From Leptobrachium leishanense (lineage: Eukaryota > Chordata > Amphibia > Anura > Megophryidae), in the NCBI GenBank assembly GCA_009667805.1, contig CM019063.1:55784881-55848880 (forward strand): a DNA stretch of 64,000 nucleotides. The letters are read 5' to 3'. Positions 45,181-57,832 of the stretch are shown here, piece after piece (positions within the stretch are counted from its first letter, which is position 1; each line of letters begins with the position of its first letter). The notes beneath the pieces are model-generated. The model ran no database searches. It saw nothing but the letters and a program-made list of their open reading frames with translations, and was not told the DNA's origin. Position numbers and translations under genes: made by a program.

Positions 45181-45880
45181 TATTGTAAGGCAGAGACCCA
45201 GCTGCTGCACCTATGCAGTTCAGTTCTAGCAAGGGGTGCACAGTCCTGAGGATTGTAGCGCAGTGTTTAACTTGGCTCTGGGAACTGAAACCATATTGCC
45301 TCTAGAGGGAGCCAGAGCGTAATGCATGGGAAAGACTATAATGGACATATGGACTACATCCCCCAGAAACCCCTGGGTAGAGAGGAAGGAAGCGAGTGCA
45401 CTGGTGCCAGGAAGTGAAGGGCCTCGTGTGCAGCGTGAGGAGAACGAGAGAAGTGGTGAACAGAAACAGTCGCATGAGAGACACCTTCCGTGTTCTGAGC
45501 AAGCTAGAGTGCAGAGAATCGGTGGCATCCATTATTGGACTGATTGGGGAAAGTGCACATCGATTTGGAGTGTATCCCGCTGAGCTGTTCCGGTGGCAAG
45601 TGTGTTCGAGAAGGACCTCGTGTAAGGAGGTCACGGACGGAGCGGAGTGCAGGCGGCATTCGTGTTCTGGCTGAGGAGATTCGGTTCAGGAGCATCGACA
45701 TGGTTTCGACAGCATCGGGCTCCAGGCGGCAGAGAAGGACTTTTGGCAGAGTTCATCAGTCTGGGACAAACTGTTTCGCTGGTTGGGTGAGAGGCCTTGG
45801 GCCTGTGGCTTTGATAACAGTGCGCACTTATTTGATTGCTTAAAATTTCAGGGCACCAACGTTGACTAGTCGAAGATTCT
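45181..45880. other. Unassigned GC-richer segment
   Basis: Contains GACTACATCCCCCAGAAACC near 45352, which resembles the ACTACA...CCCAGAA promoter motif bound by ZNF143-type factors, and several overlapping open frames on both strands (up to 110 codons). No ATG context, splice signals or family was recognised. A promoter, LTR or repeat are all possible. Confidence 0.3.
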
Positions 45881-45882
45881 AA

Positions 45883-46292
45883 GCTAGGGTCAGACTAACG
45901 CATTTTTTGAGTTGTCCATGAAAAAGTGCGTTCGAACGAATGGACGTATTTTTTCACGGAATACGCGATAGCGGTCATACGATGTGCATTTTCGTGCGTG
46001 ATTTTGTACGGATCATCAATAAAACCCTTTTTGCGTCTGGACGTTATGTTGGCCGGACATTAGCAGCGTCTGACGTCTCCTAATCACGCACACATGCTGC
46101 TAGCGGACGCAGCGCACTCTGTACGTCAGTACTAGCGGTATCACGTTCTCGAAAAAAATACGTTTGTTTGCCGCTTGCGTTGTGCGGCCGTACTTCGTAC
46201 AATGCCCGTTATTGGCCGTCATTTGCTGCTACTACGGCCGTGATAAAGTGCGGCTGCACGCGCGTTCACACTGCGTTCGTTTGACCCTAGCC
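45883..46292. mobile_element. Harbinger MITE, about 410 bp
   Basis: The ends GCTAGGGTCAGACTAACGC and GCGTTCGTTTGACCCTAGCC are flanked by TAA and TTA. Same subfamily as 25937-26362, sharing TATGTTGGCCGGACATTAGC. Confidence 0.85.
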
Positions 46293-46416
46293 TTAGTCCA
46301 TCCACTGGCCAGTGGACTTAGTACCCGGGTACCCTAGGACATCACTAACAAGCATTATTGAGTGGGACTTTGAACCAAAGAACTGAGAACCTTAATAACT
46401 GTTTATTCACTATATA

Positions 46417-46496
46417 CACTATATTGCCAAAAGTATTCGCTCACCTGCCTTGACTCGCATATGGATGGGTGAGCGAATACCTTTGGCAATATAGTG
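46417..46496. mobile_element. 80-bp Tc1/mariner hairpin MITE
   Basis: CACTATATTGCCAAAAGTAT at the left and ATACCTTTGGCAATATAGTG at the right form a nearly complete palindrome, flanked by TA. These termini are typical of a widespread Tc1-like group in aquatic vertebrates. Confidence 0.85.
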
Positions 46497-47089
46497 TATG
46501 TATTACTACCATTCATTTTCCTAGCCTGACTGATTTCATGCTTAAAGTATATGTATCTTTATTGCCATTTATTGCTTCAGTGCACAGTGAATTGTTAGTG
46601 TGGTGAGACTAGGGATGAGCTGTTTGGTTCGGACGGTTCGGAGTTCGACCCGAACTTGGCCTGTTCGATTAGATCGCGAACACCGAACATTTCCAGGTGT
46701 TCGCCGCATGTTCGACCACAATGGACCACAATGCATTTTCCCACTGGCCTGAAGCTCGTAATTGGCTACAGCCTTGCACCTGACCACAGGTCTGGTGCAA
46801 GACTGGTTCAACACTATGCCAATCACCGCTCAGAGTCCTGATTGGGCAAATTTTGCCCAATCATGGGCTCACAGAGCTAAGTCCCGCAGCACACTATATA
46901 ACGTTTCCACACGCCGATTCTGCACGCATTTCAGAGGAGATTTCAAAAGAGATAGTTGTGTGTGTTGTTACTGCCGGTCTGCCACGCTACTGGGGGGGTC
47001 TGGGGGGTCTCATTTCTTCCAAATATCAGGGAATTTATGTGATGTGTGTCTTGTCATTGTGCCAGCAAGTTTTTTTGGGGTTTACAACT

Positions 47090-49400
47090 TTCTTTAAAAC
47101 ATTTGTGAATTGAGGTGATCTGTGTCTTGTCACACATCCAGTACCACGCATTATTTTGGGACTCACTCATTTCTTTAAAACATTTGTGAATTGAGGTGAT
47201 CTGTGTCTTGTCACACATCCAGTACCACGCAGTATTTTGGGGCTCACTAATTTCTACAAAACATTTGTGAATTGAGGTGATCTGTGTCTCGTCACACATC
47301 CAGTACCACGCAGTATTTTGGGGCTCACTAATTTCTTTAAAACATTTGTGAATTGAGGTGATCTGTGTCTCGTCACACATCCAGTACCACGCATTATTTT
47401 GGGGCTCACTAATTTCTACAAAACATTTGTGAATTGAGGTGATCTGTGTCTCGTCACACATCCAGTACCATGCAGTATTTTGGGGCTCACTAATTTCTTT
47501 AAAACATTTGTGAATTGAGGTGATCTGTGTCTTGTCACACATCCAGTACCACGCATTATTTTGGGACTCACTCATTTCTTTAAAACATTTGTGAATTGAG
47601 GTGATCTGTGTCTGTCTTTGTCACACATCCAGTACCACGCAGTATTTTGGGGCTCACTAATTTCTACAAAACATTTGTGAATTGAGGTGATCTGTGTCTC
47701 GTCACACATCCAGTACCACGCAGTATTTTGGGGCTCACTAATTTCTTTAAAACATTTGTGAATTGAGGTGATCTGTGTCTCATCACACATCCAGTACACG
47801 CATTATTTTGGGGCTCACTAATTTCTACAAAACATTTGTGAATTGAGGTGATCTGTGTCTCGTCACACATCCAGTACCATGCAGTATTTTGGGGCTCACT
47901 AATTTCTTTAAAACATTTGTGAATTGAGGTGATCTGTGTCTTGTCACACATCCAGTACCACGCATTATTTTGGGACTCACTCATTTCTTTAAAACATTTG
48001 TGAATTGAGGTGATCTGTGTCTTGTCACACATCCAGTACCACGCAGTATTTTGGGGCTCACTAATTTCTACAAAACATTTGTGAATTGAGGTGATCTGTG
48101 TCTCGTCACACATCCAGTACCACGCAGTATTTTGGGGCTCACTAATTTCTTTAAAACATTTGTGAATTGAGGTGATCTGTGTCTCGTCACACATCCAGTA
48201 CCACGCATTATTTTGGGGCTCACTAATTTCTAACAAAACATTTGTGAATTGAGGTGATCTGTGTCTCGTCACACATCCAGTACCATGCAGTATTTTGGGG
48301 CTCACTAATTTCTACAAAACATTTGTGAATTGAGGTGATCTGTGTCTTGTCACACATCCAGTACTACCACGCATTATTTTGGGACTCACTCATTTCTTTA
48401 AAACATTTGTGAATTGAGGTGATCTGTGTCTTGTCACACATCCAGTACCACGCATTATTTTGGACTCACTCATTTCTTTAAAACATTTGTGAATTGAGGT
48501 GATCTGTGTCTTGTCACACATCCAGTACCAGCAGTATTTTGGGGCTCACTAATTTCTACAAAACATTTGTGAATTGAGGTGATCTGTGTCTTGTCACACA
48601 TCCAGTACCATGCAGTATTTTGGGGCTCACTAATTTCTTTAAAACATTTGTGAATTGAGGTGATCTGTGTCTCGTCACACATCCAGTACCACGCAGTATT
48701 TTGGGGCTCACTAATTTCTTTAAAACATTTGTGAATTGAGGTGATCTGTGTCTCGTCACACATCCAGTACCACGCAGTATTTTGGGGCTCACTAATTTCT
48801 ACAAAACATTTGTGAATTGAGGTGATCTGTGTCTTGTCACACATCCAGTACCACGCATTATTTTGGGACTCACTCATTTCTTTAAAACATTTGTGAATTG
48901 AGGTGATCTGTGTCTTGTCACACATCCAGTACCACACATTATTTTGGGGCTCACTAATTTCTACAAAACATTTGTGAATTGAGGTGATCTGTGTCTTGTC
49001 ACACATCCAGTACCACGCAGTATTTTGGGGCTCACTAATTTCTTTAAAACATTTGTGAATTGAGGTGATCTGTGTCTCGTCACACATCCAGTACCACGCA
49101 TTATTTTGGGGCTCACTAATTTCTACAAAACATTTGTGAATTGAGGTGATCTGTGTCTCGTCACACATCCAGTACCACGTAGTATTTTGGGGCTCACTAA
49201 TTTCTTTAAAACATTTGTGAATTGAGGTAATCTGTGTCTCGTCACACATCCAGTACCACGCAGTATTTTGGGGCTCACTAATTTCTACAAAACATTTGTG
49301 AATTGAGGTGATCTGTGTCTCGTCACACATCCAGTACCACACTGTATTTTGGGGCTCACTATTTTTTTAAAACATTTGTGAATTGAGGTGATCTGTCTCT
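47090..49400. repeat. 81-bp minisatellite, about 28 copies
   Basis: The unit contains AAAACATTTGTGAATTGAGG, TGATCTGTGTCTTGTCACAC and ATCCAGTACCACGCATTATT. Two subtypes (TTTCTTTAAAAC versus TTTCTACAAAAC, TCTTG versus TCTCG) alternate as a dimer over much of the array. 81 bp equals 27 codons, so the minus strand stays open for up to 290 codons; this is periodicity, not a protein. Confidence 0.95.
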
Positions 49401-49514
49401 TGTCACTGGCTGCCAGCTATCAGTGTGTCTCACTGAGTTATACCAGAGTTCTTTAAATCTTTATACCAGAGTTGAATCAGAGTTCTGTATATATTAATCT
49501 ATATATCACTCACC

Positions 49515-52500
49515 ATGTCTGAAAGAACAAAAAGGACAGGCAGACGCTCCCAGACACAGATAAGAGGGCAAGCAGCCCCTGTGTCGGGAGGCTGTGTCTC
49601 TGGTCATGGTGGACGTGGTGCACCTCTGCAGGGGCACGCTTGTCCTTTCTAACTGGTGCTGGCCGTCTTACGCAGCAGCAACATACAGAGGACTTGGTGG
49701 ATTGGCTAACCAGGCCATCCTCATCCTCCAAGTCCTCTGCCAGCCAGGCTTCTAGTGCTTTACAGTCCACCTCAGCTGCCAAAGCATCTAATGCAGCCTC
49801 CATGTCCACAGCTACTCCTGCCGTAGCCTCGCTATCACACACGGAGGAGTCAGCTGAATTGTTTGACTACAATGAGAGTGACATGCTGCTTGAGGATGCG
49901 CAGCAAGTACAGTGCTCTGATTCAATCTCTGAGGTTGAGCAAGGGAGTATAATCAACCTAGAGGAAGGGGGTGCCAGTGATGACATACAAATAACTGGCA
50001 CTCATGTTGCCCCAGCAGCTGCAGCATACTGCCAAATTGGCTCCAGTGACGAGGAGATAGGGGGTGAAGATGACAATGATGATGAGGTCACTGACCCACC
50101 TGGGTGCCAGATCGAACAGAGGAATTAAGTGAGGAAGAGGGGGAGGAGGAGGCACAGCAAACACGAGGCACAACATCCTCTGTGACCAACCATAGCACTA
50201 GCCAGTCCAAGGCATCACATGTCAGAGCTGCTCCGGTGCAGATTGCTGTTGTCTCAAAGAACACATGCAGAAACTCTGTTGTCTGGGAGTTCTTAAAGAA
50301 ATGTGCAGTAGAGCGCAGCGTTGCTATTTGTAATCTATGTCAGATGAGGCTTAAGCGTGGGAAAGATACCGGACACTTGGGTACCACGTGCTTGAGGCGA
50401 CATATGAATAAGTGCCACACATCCCGTTGGCGCAAAACTTTGCGTAGGTCCTCCTCCTCCTCATCTGTCTCTTCCCCCACTGTATGTCCTGCCATGTCAT
50501 TGCCTACAACCTCCACCGACAGGGATGATGCTACAGTAATGGATGTACCAGGTCCTTCCTCACAATGTGACATCATCCCAGTAGTTGAAGATTTACGCAG
50601 TCAGATTACGTTGCGCAGCTGCTGCAGCGAAAGAAAAAATATAGTCCCAACCATCCCCAAGCACAGCGTCTAAATGCCAGCTTAGCAAAATTACTCGCTG
50701 CCTTTCCAGCTGGTGGACTCTGCTCCCTTCCGTGAATTTGCTGAATGTGCTGTACCACAGTGGCAGGTTCCAAAACGCCATTACTTTTCACGCAAGGCCA
50801 TTCCAGCACTATACCAGCACGTGGAAGACAATGTTATCCAGTCATTAGGAAAGGCAGTCAGCAGCAAGGTGCATGTGACTTTAGACACATGGTCCAGCAA
50901 GCATGGACAGGGTCGTTACATTTCCTTCATGGCACACTGGGTAACTCTGATTGCAGCTGGGAGGGATCCAAGACGGGGCTCTGTGCTGGAGCTTGTTCAT
51001 CCACCACGCCTCCAGAAAGCTGCTTGTATGAGGTCTGTCTGCTCCACCACACCACTTCCTCCTCCTCCTCCTTCTCTGTCTCTGGCGAAGTGGCAGTTAA
51101 CCGACGCCTGACAGGGTCTACGCAATGGCTCAAGCAAAAAAAAGTGCCATACTGTGCTTGAGCTGGTTTGATTAGGGGACAGGAGCCACACCGGGTCAGA
51201 AATTTTGTGAGCTCTGCAGGGGCAGGTGCAGAGATGGTTAACACCACGCCAGCTTGAGCTGGGAATGATCGTCTGCGATAATGGCAGCAACCTTCTCTCC
51301 GCCCTACGCAAGGGTAAATTGACGCATGTACCATGCCTAGCACACGTCCTAAATCTGGTGGTACAGCGTTTCCTAACCAAGTACCCAGGGCTGCCAGAGC
51401 TTCTCATCCAGGCCAGAAAAGTCTGCACCCACTTCAGACGGTCATTCCCATCAAGCATTCGCCTGGCAGAAATTCAAAGAGAATTCCACCTTCCCACAAA
51501 CCGTCTGATCTGTGACATGCCCACCAGGTGGAACTCTACATTAGCAATGCTGCAGCGTCTGCACAAGCAGCAGAGGGCCATCAACAAGTACCTGTGTGAG
51601 TATGGCACAAGGACAGGTTCAGGTCAACTTGTTTTTTTCCCCCCCGCAGTGGCTGATGATCAAGGATGCATGCACTGTACTGTCACCATTTGAGGAGGCA
51701 ACGAGGATGGTGAGCAGGGACAGTGCATGCATCAGTGACACAATTCTTTTAGTGTTCCTGCTGGAGCACACTCTGCGGGGAATTATAGATGTGGATCTAG
51801 AGGCAGAGCAGCGGGAGGAAGAGGAGGCCTTCCCTAGCTCTCAAGGCCCCAGTCTTTCCACAGACAGCATTCCAGCGGGTCCTACTCAGATCAGACAGGA
51901 GGAGGAGGAGGATGAGGAGGAGGAGGAATATTTAAATAGTGGGGGCATTGAAGGTGGGGATTCCTCAAGGGAGGGTTTTGTGTGCCCAGAAACAGAAGGG
52001 CTAGTGCGTTGCTTGGAGGAGGAAGTGCACGATACGGTCATCCTCATTGACCAGGAAGACTCGGAAGCTAATGCCACCTCCAACCTACGCTGCATGGGCT
52101 CCCTAATGATGCAAAGCCTGCTAAAGGACCCCAGGATTCGTGCTATCAAGGAGAGGGATCATTACTGGTTGGCAACCCTTCTTGATCCACGATACAAGGG
52201 GAAAGTTGCAGAGCTCATTCTGCCCGCACAGAGGGAGCACAGGATGAAAAAACTTGAGGACGCTCTAAAGAGACACTTGTGTAACACCTTTCCAGGCACT
52301 GGTAGATTACCAAGTGCTGACACACGTGCTTCTGAGGCTGCGGGTGATCAGAGGAATAGTGGTGAAGGCCAGGCCGCTTGACTGATGCTTTTTAAATTTT
52401 TTTAGTCCTCGACACCCAGGGACGTCAAATGTAGGCACCCATTGCAAGCGTCTTCACCATATGGTGCAGGACTACCTAGGGGCAAGGGCAGACCTGGATA

Positions 52501-52758
52501 CCTTTCCAGCAGATGATCCACTGGCTTACTGGGTGTTGAGATTGGATCAGGGCCACAACTTAGCCAATATGCTATGCAGCTACTAGGTTGCCCTTCATCT
52601 AGCGTGCTTTCCGAAAGGACGTTCAGTGCCGCTGGAGTTTTGTCACAGACAAAAGAGTGCGTCTGTCCACCGACTCTGTAGACCGGCTGACATTTATAAA
52701 AATGAATCAGTCCTGGATCAGCAGCTATCAATCCCCTGATGCTGAAGTAATGAAATAG
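49515..52758 (+). pseudogene. hAT transposase (ZBED-like), frameshifted
   Basis: Decayed cut-and-paste transposase of the enclosing hAT. It begins MSERTKRTGRRSQTQIRGQA at 49515, then a stop and frame changes near 49.65, 50.11, 50.65, 51.0-51.2 and 51.65 kb, and again after 52.38 kb. Domains in order: Ser-rich acidic N-terminal region; BED zinc finger at about 50275-50430 (CNLCQMRLKRG, HMNKCH); a catalytic core start with VTLDTWSSKHGQGRYISFMA and IVCDNGSNLLSALRKG, then HVPCLAHVLNLVVQRFL and MPTRWNSTLAMLQRLHKQQR; an acidic insert (EEEEDEEEEEY) near 51900; LATLLDPRYKGKVAELI; and the C-terminal dimerisation part (DDPLAYWVLRLDQ, SVLSERTFSAAGVLSQTKE, LTFIKMNQSW) ending at a stop at 52758. At least six breaks make it inactive. 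Similarity to ZBED-type hAT transposases is clear; the subfamily is not. Confidence 0.9.
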
Positions 52759-52799
52759 ATCGGGGATGTCCTCTTCTGCATTCACAAAACCTCCAGCAC

Positions 52800-54060
52800 T
52801 GAACTCTTCCACAATACCACAAAAGGGTTACGGTGTGAAGGCACTTGCTGCCATGAAAGGCACAATATTTGGCTGCACTGACGCCTGTGCCAGGTTTATA
52901 TCATTTTAATTTTTTGAACCGCAGGGTCCACCCCTGCACTCTTCCACAATACCACAGAGGGGTTACTGTATGATGATACTTGCTGGCCTGGCATTAAAGG
53001 CACAATATCTGGGTGCACTGACGCCCATTACCACCAGATAAAAAAAAATCAATATAGGACCGCAAGGTCCACCCCTGCATTCTTCCACAATACCACAGAG
53101 GGGTTACTGTATGATGATACTTGCTGGCCTGGCATTAAAGGCACAATATCTGGGTGCACTGACGCCCATTACCAGATAAAAAACTTTTCAATATAGGAAC
53201 GCAAGGTTCACCCCTGCACTCTTCCACAATACCACAGAGGGGTTACTGTATGATGGCACTTGCTGGCCTGGCAGTCTTGCACCAAAGGCAGAATATCTGG
53301 GTGCACTGACGCCTTGACCAGAATCATATCTTTTCAATATAGGACCACATGGTCCACCCCTGCATTTTTCCACAATACTACAGAGGGGTTTCACTTACTG
53401 TATGATGATACTTGCTGGCCTGGCATTAAAGGCACAATATCTGGGTGCACTGACACCTTAACCAGAATCATATCTTTTCAATATAGGACCACATGGTCCA
53501 CCCCTGCATTCTTCCACAATACCACAGAGGGGTTACTGTATGATGATACTTGCTGGCCTGGCATTAAAGGCACAATATCTGGGTGCACTGACGCCCATTA
53601 CCAGATAAAAAACTTTTCAATATAGGAACGCAAGGTTCACCCCTGCACTCTTCCACAATACCACAGAGGGGTTACTGTATGATGGCACTTGCTGGCCTGG
53701 CAGTCTTGCACCAAAGGCAGAATATCTGGGTGCACTGACGTCTTGACCAGAATCATATCTTTTCAATATAGGACCACATGGTCCACCCCTGCATTTTCCA
53801 CAATACTACATAGGGGTTTCACTTACTGTATGATGATACTTGCTGGCCTGGCATTAAAGGCACAATATCTGGGTGCACTGACACCTTAACCAGAATCATA
53901 TCTTTTCAATATAGGACCACATGGTCCACCCCTGCATTCTTCCACAATACCACAGAGGGGTTACTGTATGATGATACTTGCTGGCCTGGCACCAAAGGCA
54001 CAATATTTGGGTGCACTGCCACTGACGCCTGTATCAGATTCATATCCTCAGAGGGGTTAC
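52800..54060. repeat. 139-bp minisatellite, about 9 copies
   Basis: The unit contains TTCCACAATACCACAGAGGG, TTACTGTATGATGATACTTG and GCACAATATCTGGGTGCACT. Variants (GGCAGTCTTGCACCAAAGGC, TTTCACTTACTG) recur every third unit. It begins just after the transposase stop, so it lies in the 3' untranslated region. Confidence 0.92.
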
Positions 54061-54673
54061 GGTGTGACGGCACTGTTGGGGACGCTAAAGGACCAATTTT
54101 AAAGCACCTATTGTTACTTTCATCCAAAGCCTGCATTTATTTCACAATAATTTAGCCAAAGAAATCAGTAAACTTTTTCTGCGTGTACGAAAATGTCTCC
54201 TCTTTTCATACAGACTGCCGCCCCAAGCAGTTGTTTATGGATAGATTAAAGGAAAAGCATTTACCGTCATATGAAACGTCATTTTTTGTTTTTAAGTTTT
54301 TCTATACATCCTAGAAATCCGTCACTTCACGAGCAGGTTATGGGGACCTCCTAGGCACGATATTTGAAGGAATTTTTCGTTTTTATTTTTAACCCTTATT
54401 TCATGGAAAATTTACTGTCCCTTTAAAAACGTTTTTTTTTTTTAACTTTTTGTCCTTGTTTCCTGTCCCCCAGGGCACTACCCGGACCCCCATACACCTT
54501 TTATGGCAAATATCTTGCATATATGCCCTCTTGGAGGGCACTCTAAAAACCGAATTTTCAGCCCCATTGACTTGCATTGGGTTCGAGTTCGGGTTCGGAC
54601 CCGAACAAATGGGAAGTTCGTGTTCGGGCTCGAACCGAACTCGGGGGGTGTTCGGCTCATCCCTAGGTGAGAC

Positions 54674-55262
54674 CAATCCTGGGGTTATTCAGCGGCTCCT
54701 TCGGGGGTGAGCGCTACAACAGAAAACCAATTAACTCAAAACACCAGCTCCCAACGTAAACGCTCTTCCCACCCAGGTATCCCTGCGTTGGTGCACTGTT
54801 AGTAACCTTGATGCAGGTAGCGCTAACCGGTGTAGATGTATACATATTAGTAAAGTAGCTCTCCTTCGTGTCTTCAGACAGCTCCAGAATACTGCCCCTT
54901 TAATCTCCTGGCTGAGAGTGAGATGATCTTCCCACACACAGGTCTGTCTGCAGCTCTTCTGCCACCTCTCTGGTACTGTGACAGGATGCAGGACCGGGAC
55001 ACTCTGGGTACTTGTACTTGCAGTCTCCTCTACTCACTCAGAATTCCTCAGCACATGCTGTATTTTCTGGGTCTGTCTGCAGCTCTGCTTCACCTCACTG
55101 GTAAATTGACAGGATGCAAGACTGGAAAACTCTGGACACAAGTGCTTACTTCAGGCAAGGCAGTCATCTTTCTTCTGGTCTGTTCACAGGGAGAGAGTCC
55201 CAACTTCTTCTCCTTTAATTTTCTCCTCAGCTTTTCTTCCCCTTCATATTCCAGAAACTTCT
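54674..55262. other. No gene recognised
   Basis: Contains two related GTCTGTCTGCAGCTCT blocks (near 54940 and 55070) about 130 bp apart, an old short tandem duplication. Confidence 0.5.
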
Positions 55263-55345
55263 AAAACATTACAGTTACAGGCATTTATAAAGCGTCAACA
55301 GATTCCTTAGCGCTGTACAATGGGAGAGACAGAATAACAAATATA
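55263..55345 (-). mobile_element. L2-like LINE tail fragment
   Basis: GGCATTTATAAAGCGTCAAC and CTTAGCGCTGTACAATGGGA match the 44940-45020 piece. Confidence 0.65.
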
Positions 55346-55684
55346 CATATACAACAAGAAAAAAATGCGTCATCTGCGCTTATTCCTCTAACACCATGTG
55401 AAACAAAACACAATTAGAGGCTTTGGTTTACTGCAATGGCCATTGAGTGTAAGCTCACCTGCCAACGTCCAGGCACCTCTAGTGAAGGTGATTCCTAACC
55501 AATGAAACCACAGGCTGCTTTATAGCGAACCATATAGGCTCATGCTGCTATTCAGTCATGAGGTAGACTGGAGGGCTTTCATTTATGCCCCCCCCGAAAC
55601 AAATCCACCATGGGATCAAAAAACAAAGCCACGGAACCGAATTAGCTGCAAAGGTGACCTCGCTATAAAGCAGCCCATGGTTTA

Positions 55685-56165
55685 ATTTGGTTTTCCCCGT
55701 ATGGTGCAATTTCAGAGCCATTCGGCTATTCAGAAAGCAGGCAGTTCACCAAATACACAGTGCTGTTCGACGGCATTGAAATCCCCGTAGAGAAGCAATG
55801 GTTAATCTATTCACAGACACCGAACAACAGTGAAATGTCAGTGAAGTGCCCTGCTGTTCGGTGCTTTCAGTCGGCAGGTTTAATCAGGCGAATCCCATAG
55901 GTTTCAATGTAAAAAACATTCAGGTTTTTACTGAATATTTATTAAGCCATTTATTCTTTTGCTCTGCAGCAAAAAGTCTCCTTATTAATAAAAAAAAAAA
56001 TTCTATAGCAATTTTTTTCTGTAACAGACCTTTTTATTATAATTTATAGGACGTTATATATTAAATTCCAGGCATTTTAGTCCATTCGTGGTTTTTTTTT
56101 CAAAATTTTTTAAAAGTTGCAGTGTTTTTTTTTTTTTTTTTTACCCGTTCGTCACCTTGTCGGCT
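55685..56165. mobile_element. GGGTTATTC-family MITE fragment
   Basis: GCCATTCGGCTATTCAGAAA, GTGAAATGTCAGTGAAGTGC and TGTAACAGACCTTTTTATTA are family motifs. Both termini are missing. Confidence 0.65.
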
Positions 56166-56199
56166 TTTTCAAGCAGCTGGTTGGCACTCTCTTGGTTGC

Positions 56200-56436
56200 G
56201 GTGAGCTCGCAGCTGGTACAAGTCTCCATGGAGTTCTATAGGCTTTAGGAGCAGATACAAGAGCAGTTGGCGGGGGCACTGTCAGTATCAGGCTGCCCTC
56301 TGCTTCCTTCCGGGGCCAGGCTCAAACAAAGCGCTTACCCTCGGAATAGCTGTGTTAAACCAGAGTCGGTAAGAAAGATGTACAGGCGCAGATTCTTACC
56401 ATCTCCGTTTTAGCGTCAACTATGGAGTAGGACCCC
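56200..56436. mobile_element. MITE fragment ending CTATGGAGTAGGACCCC
   Basis: Shares the TAGCGTCAACTATGGA end motif with 30470-30878. Confidence 0.45.
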
Positions 56437-57590
56437 TGGAGGACCAAAGTCGCCGGCCCATAACCTATCGGTTAGGTAGATAAAAAGGTATTTTTCAGCA
56501 TACATTTAAATGCCTGGTGGTATAAGCAAACCAGCTGCTTTTAACAAGGTGGTTTCAATCAACCCACCACTGGCCTGCCCTACTTCTCACATTATTTACT
56601 GGAGGTCACATTCGTGTGTTGCGTGCGTGCTTAGAAGATAGACAGGAAATGTGTGACACCCAGTACGGGGAGCTCACCTTGTTTGTTTGGAGGTGTAAAC
56701 AGCAGATACAAATCTGTTTGCGAGTTAAAGTGATTTTTTTAAAAAATTTTTTTTTTTTTTTACTCTTTATGTCAAAAACAAATGCTCGGTAACAACTCTC
56801 TGTTTTTTTCCTCTAAAACCGTATCTCGCAAATATTTGAAGAATACGCACGGAATGATGTCGATCCGATGAAGGTTGTTTAATGTATGAATAGATGTTGA
56901 GATATAGAGATACGAAGCAGAGGTGGAACAATGGCTCAAACACAAATTTTTCAGGCTGATATGGTTATAAAAAAAATAAGAAATAACCTCTCAGTCGCTG
57001 AGTCTCCATGGATGATACTCAGTAGGTGTGAGTGACAGCGAGTCAATGTATCCAAGTTCTTGCTGGAGAATTCTTTGTGAAACAATGTAAATGCTTATTT
57101 AATAAGTAAATGATCATGAATTAAATATCTAGAAAAGTGGGGATAAAGTCTGAAAAAAAGAGTTGCGGTTCAGCTGCCTTTAGGAGGAATTTGAAGTTAA
57201 ACCTCTAACGGACATCTCTGCTGTGCGTGGATTATTTCAGATAACATCCAGAGTTCCATAGAGAGTTAATGAAGCATTGTGATTGGCTGAAGCACTTCCT
57301 GGTCTGAGCCTTGCTCACTGCAGAAGATGCAATTTCCATGGTTTTCAGAAAATACAGAAGCTTCTTTTTATTATTTTTTTGTATCTTAAAGGGACTCTAC
57401 CACTTACATAAACTGTGACTAGATTACTTGTGCATTATAAACAAAACCACATTATAAAACACATTATAAAGCACATTATAAAGCAAAAGCTGCTGTTTGT
57501 TTCTTTGTTTGAAGTAATTGCATGTAAACAGGAAAAATAAAGTTAGTTTTTTTATCTCCTCTTTCCATTCTGTTGATTTTTCCCACGATG
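56437..57590. other. No gene recognised; one repeat fragment
   Basis: 57385-57500 belongs to the AAAGGGACTCTACCACTTAC family with short ACATTATAAA iterations. Nothing else supported. Confidence 0.5.
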
Positions 57591-57593
57591 CAA

Positions 57594-57665
57594 CATGCTG
57601 CGGAAACTGTTGGCGCTATATAAATGATGACAATAATAAAAATAATAATAATAGAATAATAATAT
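57594..57665 (+). mobile_element. L2 LINE 3' terminus
   Basis: GCTGCGGAAACTGTTGGCGC and TATATAAATGATGACAATAA, followed by AAT repeats, as in other L2 tails here. Confidence 0.7.
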
Positions 57666-57832
57666 AAATATATCATATGGCAAGTCACACCATTAACAAA
57701 CAGAGTAAGGACATTTAATGCTTTTTTGTGTGTTTATTTTGGCGATGTGTTAAAATGAACAGTTTGACAACAGGGTCCTGTTCCGTTTTGGAATCCCGGT
57801 GTCGCAACTGGAAGTGTCCGCATATTCTAGAG

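Larger units (their letters stand above)
46610..54665 (+). mobile_element. 8.06-kb hAT transposon with perfect 8-bp TSD
   Basis: The termini are TAGGGATGAGCTG and CGGCTCATCCCTA, flanked by GGTGAGAC at 46602-46609 and 54666-54673. Subterminal TTCGGTTCG/CCGAAC-rich arms are inverted at the two ends. Order inside: left arm with a TATATAA box near 46894, 81-bp minisatellite (47090-49400), decayed transposase (49515-52758), 139-bp minisatellite (52800-54060), right arm. It is unusually long for a hAT because of the two arrays. The perfect target duplication suggests fairly recent insertion, yet the transposase is broken, so it was probably mobilised in trans. Confidence 0.93.

Noticed and set aside
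47054..49342. Minus-strand frames with 27-residue repeats (WYWMCDETQITSIHKCF)
   Set aside because: The 81-bp period is divisible by three, so one frame stays open by chance. It lies upstream of, and antisense to, the transposase.
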